Source: Streptomyces rhizosphaerihabitans
GTDB taxonomy: Bacteria > Actinomycetota > Actinomycetes > Streptomycetales > Streptomycetaceae
Length of the DNA: 64,000 nt
Direction of reading: 5' to 3'
NCBI RefSeq assembly: GCF_025399795.1
Contig: NZ_JAODTZ010000045.1
Span: forward strand, 25,705 to 89,704
Both the position numbers and the translations under genes were made by a program. The notes beneath the pieces were generated by a model, which saw only the letters and a program-made list of their open reading frames with translations, searched no databases and had not been told where the DNA came from. This document shows positions 24,917 through 34,182 of the stretch, piece after piece (position 1 is the first letter of the stretch; each line of letters starts with the position of its first letter).

Positions 24917-26076
24917 CAGGCGGCCTCTTCCTCAGCCGTCTCGACGCCGGCGTCGATGTCCTGCGCGGCGTCGAGGCCGAAGGTGTGCGCCGGGCTCCAG
25001 TGCAGGACGACGTCCGCGCCGGGGACCAGCCGGGAGTCCCGGTCGATGTTCTGGGCGTAGACCTCGAACTCGGGGCAGACGGCGCTGTCGATGACGTACT
25101 GCGTGGAGACGCCGATGAAGCTGGAGTCGGCGATCTTGCCGGTGATCCGGTTGCGGCCGGCGGGTATCTCGCCCGCGTCGTCGGCGTGCGTGAGGGAGAT
25201 CTTCTCCGGGCGGACGCCGACCAGGACCTTGCCGCCGGTCGTGGCGGGTGCCGAACAGCGCGCCACGGGGAGCACCAGCTTGCCGCCGCCCGCCTTGAGC
25301 ACGATGTCGTCGCCGCTGCGGGAGTCGACCTCGGCCTCGATGAGGTTGGAGGTGCCGAGGAAGTTGGCGACGAAGGTGGTGTTCGGGTTCTCGTAGAGGT
25401 CGGCGGGCGCGCCGAGCTGCTCGACCCGGCCCGCGTTCATCACGGCGACGGTGTCGGCCATGGTCATGGCCTCCTCCTGGTCGTGCGTGACATGGATGAA
25501 GGTGATGCCGACCTCGGTCTGGATGCGCTTGAGTTCCAGCTGCATCTGGCGGCGCAGCTTGAGGTCGAGGGCGCCGAGCGGCTCGTCGAGGAGCAGCACC
25601 TTGGGGTGGTTGATCAACGCGCGGGCCACGGCGACACGCTGCTGCTGGCCGCCGGAGAGCTGGTGCGGTTTCTTGCGCGCCTGCTCACCGAGCTGTACGA
25701 GGTCGAGCATGTCCTCGACCTGCTTCTTCACCGACTTGATGCCGCGCCTGCGCAGACCGAAGGCGACGTTCTCGAAGATGTCGAGGTGCGGGAAGAGGGC
25801 GTACGACTGGAAGACCGTGTTCACCGGGCGCTTGTAGGGCGGCAGGTTCGTCACGTCCTGGTCGCCGAGCGAGACGACGCCCGAGGTGGGCTCCTCCAGC
25901 CCGGCGATCATCCGCAGGGTGGTGGTCTTGCCGCAGCCCGACGCCCCGAGGAGGGCGAAGAACGAGCCCTGCGGCACGGTCAGGTCGAGGGGGTGCACGG
26001 CCGTGAAGGAGCCGTACGTCTTGCTGATCCCGGAGAGGCGGACGTCGCCGCTGTTTTCGTTCGTCATGGTGGTCAC
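24916..26076 (-). CDS. potA: polyamine ABC transporter ATPase, PotA-like
   Basis: ATPase subunit of 386 residues. Walker A GASGCGKTT, Q-loop in VFQSYALFPH, signature LSGGQQQR, Walker B LLLDEPLGALD and switch His in VTHDQEE are all intact. The C-terminal 130 residues form the TOBE/OB regulatory domain. Its start overlaps the potD stop in an ATGA (26073-26076). Drives uptake through PotBC. Confidence 0.95.
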   Translation of the reverse strand: MTTMTNENSGDVRLSGISKTYGSFTAVHPLDLTVPQGSFFALLGASGCGKTTTLRMIAGLEEPTSGVVSLGDQDVTNLPPYKRPVNTVFQSYALFPHLDIFENVAFGLRRRGIKSVKKQVEDMLDLVQLGEQARKKPHQLSGGQQQRVAVARALINHPKVLLLDEPLGALDLKLRRQMQLELKRIQTEVGITFIHVTHDQEEAMTMADTVAVMNAGRVEQLGAPADLYENPNTTFVANFLGTSNLIEAEVDSRSGDDIVLKAGGGKLVLPVARCSAPATTGGKVLVGVRPEKISLTHADDAGEIPAGRNRITGKIADSSFIGVSTQYVIDSAVCPEFEVYAQNIDRDSRLVPGADVVLHWSPAHTFGLDAAQDIDAGVETAEEEAA

Positions 26077-27320
26077 GCCCCTGTGAGCTTCGCGAACTTC
26101 TCTTCGTAGGCCGTCTCTTCCTTCGAGCTCAGTGAGCGGAAGGCGTGGGACTTCGCGGCCATGGCCTTGTCAGGAATGATCAGCGGGTTGTTCGCCGCGT
26201 CCTTGTCGATCTTCGCGAGGTAGGGCTTCACCCCGTCGACCGGGCAGACGTAGTTGATGTAGGCGGAGAGCTCCGCGGCGGGCTCGGGCTCGTAGTAGTA
26301 GTCCATGAGCCGCTCGGCGTTCGTCTTGTGACGTGCCTTGTTGGGGACCAGCATGTTGTCCGTGGACGTCAGATAGCCGCTGTCCGGGATGATGAAGTCG
26401 ACGTCCGGGCTGTCCGCCTTGAGCTGGACGACGTCACCGGCCCAGGCGAGACAGGCCGCGAGGTCGCCCTTGGTGAGGTCGGACGTGTAGTCGTTGCCGG
26501 TGAAGCGGCGGATCTGGCCCTTGTCCACGGCCTTCTGGATACGGGCTGTCGCGGCGTCGAAGTCGTCGTCCGTGAAGTTCGCCGGGTCCTTGCCCATGTC
26601 GAGCAGCGTCATGCCGATGCTGTCGCGCATCTCCGAGAGGAAGCCGACACGCCCCTTGAGCTTGGGGTTGTCGAGCAGGTCGGAGACGGACCTGACCTCG
26701 ATCCCGTCGAGCGCCTTCTTGTTGTAGGCGATGACGGTCGAGATGCCCTGCCAGGGGTAGGAGTAGGCGCGGCCGGGGTCCCAGTCGGGGTTGCGGAACT
26801 GGGCGGACAGGTTGGTGTAGGCGTGCGGGAGGTTCGACGGGTCGAGCTTCTGCACCCAGCCGAAGCGGATCAGCCGGGCCGCCAGCCAGTCGGTGACGAC
26901 GATCATGTCGCGCCCGGTGTCCTGGCCCGCCGCGAGCTGCGGCTGGATCTTGCCGAAGAACTCGACGTTGTCGTTGATGTCCTCGGTGTACTTGACCGTG
27001 ATACCGGTCCGCTTGGTGAACGCGTCGAGCGTGGGGTGGTGCTTCTCGCTGTCGTCGACGTCCATGTACTCGGTCCAGTTGGAGAAGTTGATCGTCTTCT
27101 CCTTGGCCGAGTGGTCCTCCGACGACACACTGCCCTGGGGTTTGCCGGCCGCGGGGATCCCGCAGGCGCTCAGCGCCCCGAGGCCGCCGGCGGCCAGCGC
27201 GCCGCCCGCCGAGGCGCGCAGCAGTGACCGGCGGGTGAGGGACGCCCTGCCGTTCCGGAAGCTGCGCCGCAGGGCGGCCAGTTGCACCGGGGACAGGCGT
27301 TCGGGCTCGTACTGCTCCAT
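26073..27320 (-). CDS. potD: polyamine-binding lipoprotein, PotD-like
   Basis: Solute receptor of 415 residues. The leader has twin arginine RRSLLRAS (Arg30-31) and lipobox LSAC with Cys53, suggesting Tat export and lipid anchoring. The mature part has the PotD core (FSNWTEYMDVDD, YNKKALDG, NYVCPVDG). Start ATG 27320 is preferred, with AAAGGG about ten bases upstream; the frame continues open upstream without likely coding. A close paralogue lies at 43376-44566. Likely ligands are putrescine or spermidine. Confidence 0.93.
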   Translation of the reverse strand: MEQYEPERLSPVQLAALRRSFRNGRASLTRRSLLRASAGGALAAGGLGALSACGIPAAGKPQGSVSSEDHSAKEKTINFSNWTEYMDVDDSEKHHPTLDAFTKRTGITVKYTEDINDNVEFFGKIQPQLAAGQDTGRDMIVVTDWLAARLIRFGWVQKLDPSNLPHAYTNLSAQFRNPDWDPGRAYSYPWQGISTVIAYNKKALDGIEVRSVSDLLDNPKLKGRVGFLSEMRDSIGMTLLDMGKDPANFTDDDFDAATARIQKAVDKGQIRRFTGNDYTSDLTKGDLAACLAWAGDVVQLKADSPDVDFIIPDSGYLTSTDNMLVPNKARHKTNAERLMDYYYEPEPAAELSAYINYVCPVDGVKPYLAKIDKDAANNPLIIPDKAMAAKSHAFRSLSSKEETAYEEKFAKLTGA

Positions 27321-27376
27321 GCTCTGATGCCCTTTCGGAAGGGTCGCGGCCGTGGTCGCGGCCTGGTCTGCCACAG

Positions 27377-27404
27377 GGCCGTAGCCGGTCGATCGGCTAC
27401 GGCC
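27377..27404 (-). terminator. hairpin across aldehyde dehydrogenase stop, possible attenuator
   Basis: Perfect 11-bp stem GGCCGTAGCCG/CGGCTACGGCC with a 6-base loop. It covers the stop codon of the aldehyde dehydrogenase and lies 57 bases before potD. With no U-run it is more likely a partial terminator or RNA-stability element inside the operon. Confidence 0.5.
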
Positions 27405-28923
27405 GGTCCCCGAAGACCGTGCGGTGCCAGTCCTTCCTGGCCACCGCGGTGTTGTCGAACATGACGTGCTTGACCTGCGTGTACTCCTCGAAGGAGTAGG
27501 CGGACATGTCCTTGCCGAAGCCGGACGCCTTGTAACCGCCATGCGGCATCTCGCTGATGATCGGAATGTGGTCGTTGACCCAGACGCAGCCGGCCTTGAT
27601 CTCGCGGGTCGCGCGGTTGGCACGGTAGACATCGCGGGTCCAGGCGGAGGCCGCGAGTCCGTACGGTGTGTCGTTGGCCAGCGCGATGCCCTCTTCGTCG
27701 GTGTCGAAGGGGAGCACCACGAGCACCGGGCCGAAGATCTCGGCCTGCACGATCTCGCTGTCCTGCCCGGCGTCGGCGACGAGCGTGGGCGCATAGTACG
27801 CGCCGCTCTTGAGCTCTCCCTGCGGGACCTCTCCGCCGGTCACCACGCGCGCGTAGCCGCGGGCCCGCTCGACGAATCCGGCGACACGGTCGCGCTGGGC
27901 GTGCGAGATCAGCGGGCCGAGGTCGGTGCCGGGCGCGAAGGGATCGCCCACGCGGACGCTCGCCATCAGGGCACCGGTGCGCTCCACGAACGCTTCGTAG
28001 AGCGGCCGTTGCACGTACGCGCGCGTGGCGGCCGTGCAGTCCTGGCCGGTGTTGATGAGCGAACCGGCGACCGCGCCGTGCACGGCGGCCTCCAGGTCCG
28101 CGTCGTCGAAGACGAGGAAGGGGGCCTTGCCGCCGAGCTCCAGGTGGAGGCGCTTGACGGTCGCGGTGGCGATCTCCGCGACGCGCTTGCCGACGGCGGT
28201 CGACCCGGTGAAGGAGGTCATGGCGACGTCGGGGTGCCCGACGAGATGCTCACCGGCCTCCTTGCCCAGGCCCGTGACGATGTTGACGACACCGTCCGGG
28301 ATGCCCGCGTGGGTGGCCGCCTCGGCGAACAGCAGGGAGGTGAGCGGGGTCAGCTCGGCGGGCTTCAGCACGATCGTGTTGCCGGCCGCGATCGCCGGGA
28401 GGATCTTCCAGGCGGCCATCTGGAGCGGGTAGTTCCAGGGCGCGATGGAGCCGACGACGCCGATGGGTTCGCGGCGCACGTACGAGGTGTGGTCGCCGGA
28501 GTACTCACCGGCCGACTGGCCCTGGAGATGCCGGGCGGCGCCCGCGAAGAACGCGGTGTTGTCGATGGTTCCCGGCACGTCGAACTCGCGGGTCAGCTTG
28601 AGGGGCTTTCCGCACTGCAGCGACTCGGCCTGGGCGAACTCCTCGGCCCGCTCGGCGAGCACGGCGGCGAACCGGTGCAGCGCGTCGGAACGCTCTCCGG
28701 GGGTGGTGCCCGCCCAGCCGGGGAACGCCGCGCGGGCGGCCGCGACGGCCGCGTCCACGTCGGCGGTGCCCGCCAGCTCGTACGTGTACACCTCTTCGCC
28801 GGTGGCAGGGTTCACGACGGCGTGCGTACGACCGGAGGTGCCCTTGGTGAGACGGCCTCCGATGTACTGCGCGCCGTCCGCGAGGCGGTCCTGCGCCTGG
28901 AAGCGATGGCCCGGATTGTGCAT
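27397..28923 (-). CDS. aldehyde dehydrogenase, gamma-aminobutyraldehyde type
   Basis: A 508-residue NAD-dependent dehydrogenase. Catalytic Cys296 in NTGQDCTAA, Glu in LELGGKAP, and cofactor-site Lys in VLKPAELTPL. The NTGQDC motif is typical of the betaine/aminobutyraldehyde group (PatD, PuuC). Start ATG 28923 has GGAGGAG upstream. First gene of the pot operon, so it probably oxidises 4-aminobutanal or its gamma-glutamyl form made by the FAD enzyme at the operon's end. Paralogues are at 10152-11615 and 48187-49626. Confidence 0.92.
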   Translation of the reverse strand: MHNPGHRFQAQDRLADGAQYIGGRLTKGTSGRTHAVVNPATGEEVYTYELAGTADVDAAVAAARAAFPGWAGTTPGERSDALHRFAAVLAERAEEFAQAESLQCGKPLKLTREFDVPGTIDNTAFFAGAARHLQGQSAGEYSGDHTSYVRREPIGVVGSIAPWNYPLQMAAWKILPAIAAGNTIVLKPAELTPLTSLLFAEAATHAGIPDGVVNIVTGLGKEAGEHLVGHPDVAMTSFTGSTAVGKRVAEIATATVKRLHLELGGKAPFLVFDDADLEAAVHGAVAGSLINTGQDCTAATRAYVQRPLYEAFVERTGALMASVRVGDPFAPGTDLGPLISHAQRDRVAGFVERARGYARVVTGGEVPQGELKSGAYYAPTLVADAGQDSEIVQAEIFGPVLVVLPFDTDEEGIALANDTPYGLAASAWTRDVYRANRATREIKAGCVWVNDHIPIISEMPHGGYKASGFGKDMSAYSFEEYTQVKHVMFDNTAVARKDWHRTVFGDRP

Positions 28924-29015
28924 GTCGCTCTCCTCCGCCGTCCTCCCCGTCGGGACGGGGGTCGGCGTAGCTCCAGCTCGATTTGAGTGCCGATCCTGAC
29001 AGAGCAAAGGGACTC

Positions 29016-29036
29016 CAACAAGTGATTCCGTTGTTG
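29016..29036. promoter_or_regulatory. inverted repeat in the pot operon promoter region
   Basis: CAACAA-N9-TTGTTG, 93 bases upstream of the aldehyde dehydrogenase start. Read on the minus strand it contains AACAACGGAAT, close to AACAACGAATT at 49769-49779 beside the AsnC gene. A site for an Lrp/AsnC-type regulator is possible. Confidence 0.4.
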
Positions 29037-29131
29037 CCTTTTGGTTACGCGACGGAATCCTTCGACCAGGTGTCGAGTCCTCCTGGAAAAGGCGGGACGG
29101 TGTGTCAGTGGTGCGTGCCAGAGTGGCGTGC

Positions 29132-29713
29132 ATGGGGAAGATCGAGTCGCGGGAAGCACTGGCCAGTGCGGTCAAGTCGGGGACGCCGGTGAAGTACCTG
29201 CACTTCTGGGGGCACCGCCCGCGGGCGGACGGCCAGGTGGGGTCGAGCTGTCTCAGCCAGTGGTGGCCGTCACCCTTCGTGGTCGACGGAGTCGCCTACG
29301 CGACGGCGGAGCACTGGATGATGGCGTCCAAGGCGCGCCTCTTCGGCGATGCCGAGGCCGAGCGGCAGGCGATCGGGGCAGCGAACCCCGCGCTCGCCAA
29401 GAAGGCCGGCCGGCTGGTGCGCGGCTTCGACAACGCCATATGGGAGCGCGAGCGGTTCGAGATCGTGGTCGAGGGCAGCGTCCACAAGTTCTCCGCCCAC
29501 CCCGGCCTGCGGGGGTTCCTGCTGGGCACGGGCGGGCGGGTACTGGTCGAGGCGAGCCCCATGGACCGGGTCTGGGGCATCGGACTCGCCGCTAACGACG
29601 ACGGTGCCTTCGACCCCCGCCGCTGGCCGGGCGAGAACCTGCTGGGCTTCGCTCTGATGGAGGCACGCGAGCGGCTGCGCGCGGCGGACGCGCCCACGGA
29701 GGCGGGCCCCTAG
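29132..29713 (+). CDS. NADAR-family protein (YbiA-like)
   Basis: A 193-residue cytoplasmic protein with the NADAR fold: KYLHFWGHRP, SCLSQWWPSPF, YATAEHWMMASKARLF, and the closing GENLLGFALMEARERL. NADAR proteins cleave N-glycosidic bonds, of riboflavin-pathway intermediates in YbiA or of ADP-ribosyl groups in others, and are frequently linked to NAD or ADP-ribose metabolism. Start ATG 29132 (MGKIESRE) matches how close relatives begin; GTG 29102 is an alternative with AAGG upstream. It stands alone between a divergent aldehyde dehydrogenase and an MFS gene. Confidence 0.88.
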   Translation: MGKIESREALASAVKSGTPVKYLHFWGHRPRADGQVGSSCLSQWWPSPFVVDGVAYATAEHWMMASKARLFGDAEAERQAIGAANPALAKKAGRLVRGFDNAIWERERFEIVVEGSVHKFSAHPGLRGFLLGTGGRVLVEASPMDRVWGIGLAANDDGAFDPRRWPGENLLGFALMEARERLRAADAPTEAGP

Positions 29714-29843
29714 GGATCCGGCCGGAGGCGACGCCCCCAGGGGCGGGGGTGGCGGTCAGCGGATGCCGGGGCGGCCGCCCCGGGGGTGGCGGTCAGCGGA
29801 TGCGGTGCTGTCCCGACCGGCCAAAACTGTCCGTGTGAGTGGC

Positions 29844-31439
29844 ATGTACGCAGAGCAGAACGACATCGCGCCCACCGCACCCCGCGTGCCGCGCCAGTCA
29901 CTGGCACTGGCGGCGATGCTCTTCGCGGTGGCGATGACGTTCATCGACCAGACGATCGTCTCCATCGCGGCCCCGGACATCGTCCGCGAGCTGGGGCTCT
30001 CGGCGTCCGGGATGCAGTGGGTGGTGAACGCCTACCTGCTGTCGCTGGCCGCGTTCTTCGCCCTCGGCGGGCGGCTGGCGGACCTGCTCGGGCCACGCCG
30101 TGTCGTCGTCGTGGGCACCCTGGTGTTCGTCATCTCGTCGGTGCTGTGCGGCTGTGTGCCCGAGGGAGACTTCGCCCAGACCTGGCTGATCGTCTTCAGG
30201 GCGACACAGGGCCTGGGGGCCGCTCTCCTCTTCCCCGCGGCCCTCGCCGTCGTCGTGGCCGTGTTCCCGGTGCAGCGGCGCGGCCGGGCCCTGGCACTGT
30301 TCTTCGGACTGTCAGGAGCGCTGACGGCCATCGGCCCGCTGCTGGGCGGCTGGCTCACGTCGTGGACCTGGCGGGCGATCTTCTGGGTCAACGTGCCCGT
30401 CGCCGTCGTGGCGCTCGTCCTGACCGTGCTGGCGCGCATTCCCGACCGGCGGCGCGACGAGTCGCTGGACGGGGTCGGGGCCCTGCTCATCGCGGTGGGC
30501 ATGGGCCTGAGCGTGCTCGGATTCCAGCAGGCCGCGTCCTGGGGCTGGAACAGCGCGGCGACCTGGGGCTGCATCGCGGGCGGCCTCGTCGTCCTGATCC
30601 TCTTCTGGCGCTACGAGCGGGACCGGCGCCACCCTCTGGTCAACCTGGCGGTCTTCCAGGACAAGGCGTTCACCGTGGACTCCCTGGTGCTCTTCTTCGC
30701 CATGCTGGCCTTCGTCCCGGTGTTCTTCTTCGCCTCGGTGTACGCGCAGGTCTCCCTCAGCGCCTCGCCCGATCAGGCCGCGCTCTACCTGCTGTACTTC
30801 TTCGCGGGCTTCGCGATCGCCTCCCAGTGGGGCGGCCGCATGCTGGACAGGCAGGGCCCGCGGCCGGCCATGAAGATCGGCACCGCCCTGGGCGCGGTCG
30901 GGTTCTACCTCTGGGCCGACAAGCTGACCGACCTGTCGATGCACGACCAGTGGCCCTACGTCGCCCTCGCGGGAGCAGGGATCGGCTTCATCCTGGCGCC
31001 CGCGTCCACCGACGCCGTCAACCGGTCCATCGGAGCCTCCTACGGCGAGGTCACCGGCATCACCCAGACCGTCCGCAACTACGCGGCGAGTGTCGGGCTC
31101 GCTGTCTTCGGGACCGTCCTGACACACACGATGACGGACAAGGTCGTATCGACGCTCCGGTCCCACGGCCTGTCGTCGACCGAGGCCCACGGCGTGGCCG
31201 ACGACATCGCCCAGGCGGTCACGGGCAACTCCGACGCACGGCAGCCGACGGGCACCGGCGTCACCGCGTCGACCATGCGGGAGGTGATGAGCAGCGTGCG
31301 GACGGACTTCGCCGAGGCCAACCAGCGGGTCTTCTACGGCATGGCGATCGCGCTCGCCGTCGGGTTCCTCTGCGCCCTGCGCCACCCCGGCGGCCGAGGG
31401 GGGACGACGGAGCAGGAGGAACCCCCTCCGGCCGGCTGA
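29844..31439 (+). CDS. MFS transporter, DHA2 (EmrB/QacA) family
   Basis: A 531-residue proton-coupled exporter with 14 predicted helices. Motif IDQTIVSIAAPDI at helix 1 and GGRLADLLGPRRVVVVG after helix 2 (motif A) define the DHA2 drug/proton antiporters. Start ATG 29844 (MYAEQND); GTG 29835 is an in-frame alternative. Substrate is not predictable; typical ones are drugs, dyes or secondary metabolites. No regulator of the TetR or MarR type is adjacent, which is unusual for this family. Confidence 0.92.
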   Translation: MYAEQNDIAPTAPRVPRQSLALAAMLFAVAMTFIDQTIVSIAAPDIVRELGLSASGMQWVVNAYLLSLAAFFALGGRLADLLGPRRVVVVGTLVFVISSVLCGCVPEGDFAQTWLIVFRATQGLGAALLFPAALAVVVAVFPVQRRGRALALFFGLSGALTAIGPLLGGWLTSWTWRAIFWVNVPVAVVALVLTVLARIPDRRRDESLDGVGALLIAVGMGLSVLGFQQAASWGWNSAATWGCIAGGLVVLILFWRYERDRRHPLVNLAVFQDKAFTVDSLVLFFAMLAFVPVFFFASVYAQVSLSASPDQAALYLLYFFAGFAIASQWGGRMLDRQGPRPAMKIGTALGAVGFYLWADKLTDLSMHDQWPYVALAGAGIGFILAPASTDAVNRSIGASYGEVTGITQTVRNYAASVGLAVFGTVLTHTMTDKVVSTLRSHGLSSTEAHGVADDIAQAVTGNSDARQPTGTGVTASTMREVMSSVRTDFAEANQRVFYGMAIALAVGFLCALRHPGGRGGTTEQEEPPPAG

Positions 31440-31505
31440 CAGCGCCGTCGGGCCGGTCCACGGACGGGCCGGGCGCGGGCCGTCATCGGTGGGTCACACG
31501 GGCCG

Positions 31506-32894
31506 TCACCGCTGTGTCACCAGGGACGCGGAGAAGCCGTCGTCGCCACCCGCGTCACCGCTGCCGCCGTCGTCGGGAGCGAACACGATGACCAGGACGA
31601 ACACGCCGACGGCGAGAACGAGTCCGACGGCTCCGCAGATGACCCCGGCCAGCGCCTGCCCGGGGTTCGTGGCCTCGCCGCGGCGGGCCTTGGCCCCGCC
31701 GATCAGCCCGAAGATCACGGCGAGGACGCCCAGCACGATCGCCAGCGGCCACACGATGAACAGGACCGCCGCGATGATGCCCAGCACGAGCCCGGCGGTT
31801 CCCAGCCCGTTGCTCGGCATGGGCCTCGCCAGGGGCCAGCCGTAACCCGGTGCGCCCGGATGGACGGCACCCGCGGGAGCGCCGGGGTACTGCGGATAGC
31901 CGTAGCCGTACGGGAGGCCGGGACCTCCGGGGGCGATCGGCGGCGGAGGGACGGGCTCGCCGGGAAAGGGCTGCGGGTAGGGGGTGCGGGCCGTCGGCGG
32001 CGCGAAGGGGTTGTCCCAGGTGGGGCCGCCCGGGTGTCCGGGTCCGGGCGGGACGGGCGTGCCGGGCAGCGAGGTGATCGCCGGAAGCCCGTACGCCGGA
32101 GGAGGCGCGGCACTCCCCCGCGCGGTCCCCCCGGACGAGGCGATCTCCTCGGGCGGGGCCCAGGGGTTGAACTCGGAATCCCGGTCGGCCTCGCGCTTCC
32201 CGAGGGATATCCGGGCGTCGGGGACGGGGACGGCGAAGGGCGCGGTGCCCTGCGCGGGAACGAAACCCGCAGGCGCCTCATCGAACGCGCCGCCCGCCGG
32301 GGGCGCCGGATGTCCCCCTCCGCCGTCGAACGCGCCGCCCGCCGGGGGCGCCGCGTATCCCGGTCCGCCATCGAACGCGCTGTCCACCCACCGCGCGGGC
32401 GCCTCGGACCCGGAGCCCGGATCACCGTCCCGGCCACCGCCCGGGCCACCACCCGAATCGCTGTCCAAATCGCTGTCCGGGTCGCTGTCCTGACGTCTGT
32501 CCCGGCTGTCGTCCGGTCCGCCGTTCGACGCGGGGGCCGTCCGGTCGGGGCCGGCCGCGTGCGTCGCATGAGCCGGGCCGACGGCGGGTGTCCCCTGATC
32601 CGGGCCGGCCGCGGGCACCGCGGATGGCGCGTGGTCCCGATCGGCCGCCGGTACCGCACGATCCGGACCGGCGGCGGACGCACGATCCGCCTCGGGTATC
32701 GCATCCTCCGCGGGACCGGGATCCGCCCCGGGTATCGCATCCTCCGCGGGACCGGGATGCGGCCCGGTGCCCGTCCCGGACGATCCGCTCCGCCCGGGTG
32801 ACCCGCCGCGCTCGGACATCGGGCTCGCTCCGCCCGGCGGAGCCCACGCACCCGCATCGCGTGGGACGGTCGGCCTCTGGGCGTCGTCGGACAT
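31506..32894 (-). CDS. DUF4190-like membrane protein with long disordered N-terminus
   Basis: A 462-residue protein. The first 350 residues are Pro/Gly/Asp-rich and disordered, with internal repeats: GPAEDAIPGAD/GPAEDAIPEAD, SD dipeptide runs, and AFDGGPGYAAPPAGG/AFDGGGGHPAPPAGG. The C-terminus has two membrane helices (LVLGIIAAVLFIVWPLAIVL; LAGVICGAVGLVLAVGVFV) separated by a loop with KARRGEATNPGQALAG, the pattern of the DUF4190 family. Function unknown. ATG start with AGGGGA upstream. Convergent with the MFS gene. Confidence 0.82.
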   Translation of the reverse strand: MSDDAQRPTVPRDAGAWAPPGGASPMSERGGSPGRSGSSGTGTGPHPGPAEDAIPGADPGPAEDAIPEADRASAAGPDRAVPAADRDHAPSAVPAAGPDQGTPAVGPAHATHAAGPDRTAPASNGGPDDSRDRRQDSDPDSDLDSDSGGGPGGGRDGDPGSGSEAPARWVDSAFDGGPGYAAPPAGGAFDGGGGHPAPPAGGAFDEAPAGFVPAQGTAPFAVPVPDARISLGKREADRDSEFNPWAPPEEIASSGGTARGSAAPPPAYGLPAITSLPGTPVPPGPGHPGGPTWDNPFAPPTARTPYPQPFPGEPVPPPPIAPGGPGLPYGYGYPQYPGAPAGAVHPGAPGYGWPLARPMPSNGLGTAGLVLGIIAAVLFIVWPLAIVLGVLAVIFGLIGGAKARRGEATNPGQALAGVICGAVGLVLAVGVFVLVIVFAPDDGGSGDAGGDDGFSASLVTQR

Positions 32895-33103
32895 GTGCGA
32901 GGTCCCCTCTTCTCGTACGTTCCGTCATGCTACGGCCCACGCCGCTCCCCGGATCTCGGTCGTACGACGGCCCTCTCGCCCCCGCGGGGTACACCGTGCC
33001 CGGACGGGGGCGGCCGCCTACGATGATCCCCGAGCCATCGATCAGCCGATCACCCGCGTCCCGCCGGTCACGGTCAGGGGACGCCGTTCCGGGGAGGAAC
33101 CCG

Positions 33104-34165
33104 TTGACCGAGCACATCACCCCACGCGAGGACGCCCGCGACCTGCGCACCTTCATCGCCGGGCTGCCCAAGGCCGAACTGCACGTCCACCACGTCGGCT
33201 CCGCCTCCCCGCGGATCGTTTCCGAGCTCGCCGCCCGCCACCCCGACTCCCGGGTGCCGACCGACCCCGAGGCGCTCGCGGACTACTTCACGTTCACGGA
33301 CTTCGCCCACTTCATCGATGTGTACCTGTCCGTCGTCGACCTCATCCGCACGCCCGAGGACGTACGGCTGCTCACGTACGAGGTCGCCCGGGACATGGCG
33401 CGCCAGCAGGTGCGCTACGCCGAGCTGACGATCACTCCGTGGTCCTCCACGCGGCGCGGAATCGACGAGCGCGCCTTCATGGACGCGATCGAGGACGCCC
33501 GCAAGGCCGCCGAGGCCGAGCTCGGTGTCGTCCTGCGCTGGTGCTTCGACATCCCGGGCGAAGCCGGTCTGGAGGCGGCCGAGGAGACCGTGCGGCTCGC
33601 GACCGACGACCGGCTGCGGCCGGAGGGCCTCGTCTCCTTCGGGCTCGGCGGCCCCGAAGTCGGCGTGCCGAGGCCGCAGTTCAAGCCGTACTTCGACCGT
33701 GCCCGCGCGGCGGGACTGCGGTCGGTGCCGCACGCGGGTGAGACGACGGGCCCGGAGACGGTCTGGGACGCGCTGAACTTCCTCGGCGCCGAGCGCATCG
33801 GCCACGGAACGAGTTCCGCGCGGGACCCGAGGCTGCTCACCCATCTCGCCGAGCACGGCATCGCCCTGGAGGTCTGCCCGACCTCGAACATCGCCACGCG
33901 CGCGGTCCGCACCCTCGACGAGCACCCCGTCAAGGAGTTCGTGGCGGCCGGGGTGACGGTCACCGTCAACTCCGACGACCCGCCGATGTTCGGCACCGAC
34001 CTCAACACCGAGTACGCGGTCACCGCCCGCCTCCTCGGCCTCGACGAGTCGGGCCTCGCGGCGCTCGCCAAGAACGCGGTGCGGGCCTCGTTCCTCGACG
34101 AGGCGGGGAAGGCGGAACTCGCCGCGGAGATCGACACGTATGCCGCGACCTGGCTCGCGCTCTGA
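33104..34165 (+). CDS. adenosine deaminase-family hydrolase
   Basis: Zinc amidohydrolase of 353 residues that deaminates adenosine or a related nucleoside such as aminodeoxyfutalosine. Metal ligands lie in KAELHVHHVGS (the family normally has HLHLDG), the catalytic HAGE is in VPHAGETTG, and the zinc Asp is in SDDPPMFGT. Start is TTG at 33104 with GGAGG six bases upstream. Upstream in-frame sequence has no homology features. The HxHH variant suggests a subgroup apart from classical Add. It is followed 17 bases later by a GDPD gene and may be co-transcribed. Confidence 0.88.
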   Translation: MTEHITPREDARDLRTFIAGLPKAELHVHHVGSASPRIVSELAARHPDSRVPTDPEALADYFTFTDFAHFIDVYLSVVDLIRTPEDVRLLTYEVARDMARQQVRYAELTITPWSSTRRGIDERAFMDAIEDARKAAEAELGVVLRWCFDIPGEAGLEAAEETVRLATDDRLRPEGLVSFGLGGPEVGVPRPQFKPYFDRARAAGLRSVPHAGETTGPETVWDALNFLGAERIGHGTSSARDPRLLTHLAEHGIALEVCPTSNIATRAVRTLDEHPVKEFVAAGVTVTVNSDDPPMFGTDLNTEYAVTARLLGLDESGLAALAKNAVRASFLDEAGKAELAAEIDTYAATWLAL

Positions 34166-34182
34166 CCCAGCACAATGGGATC

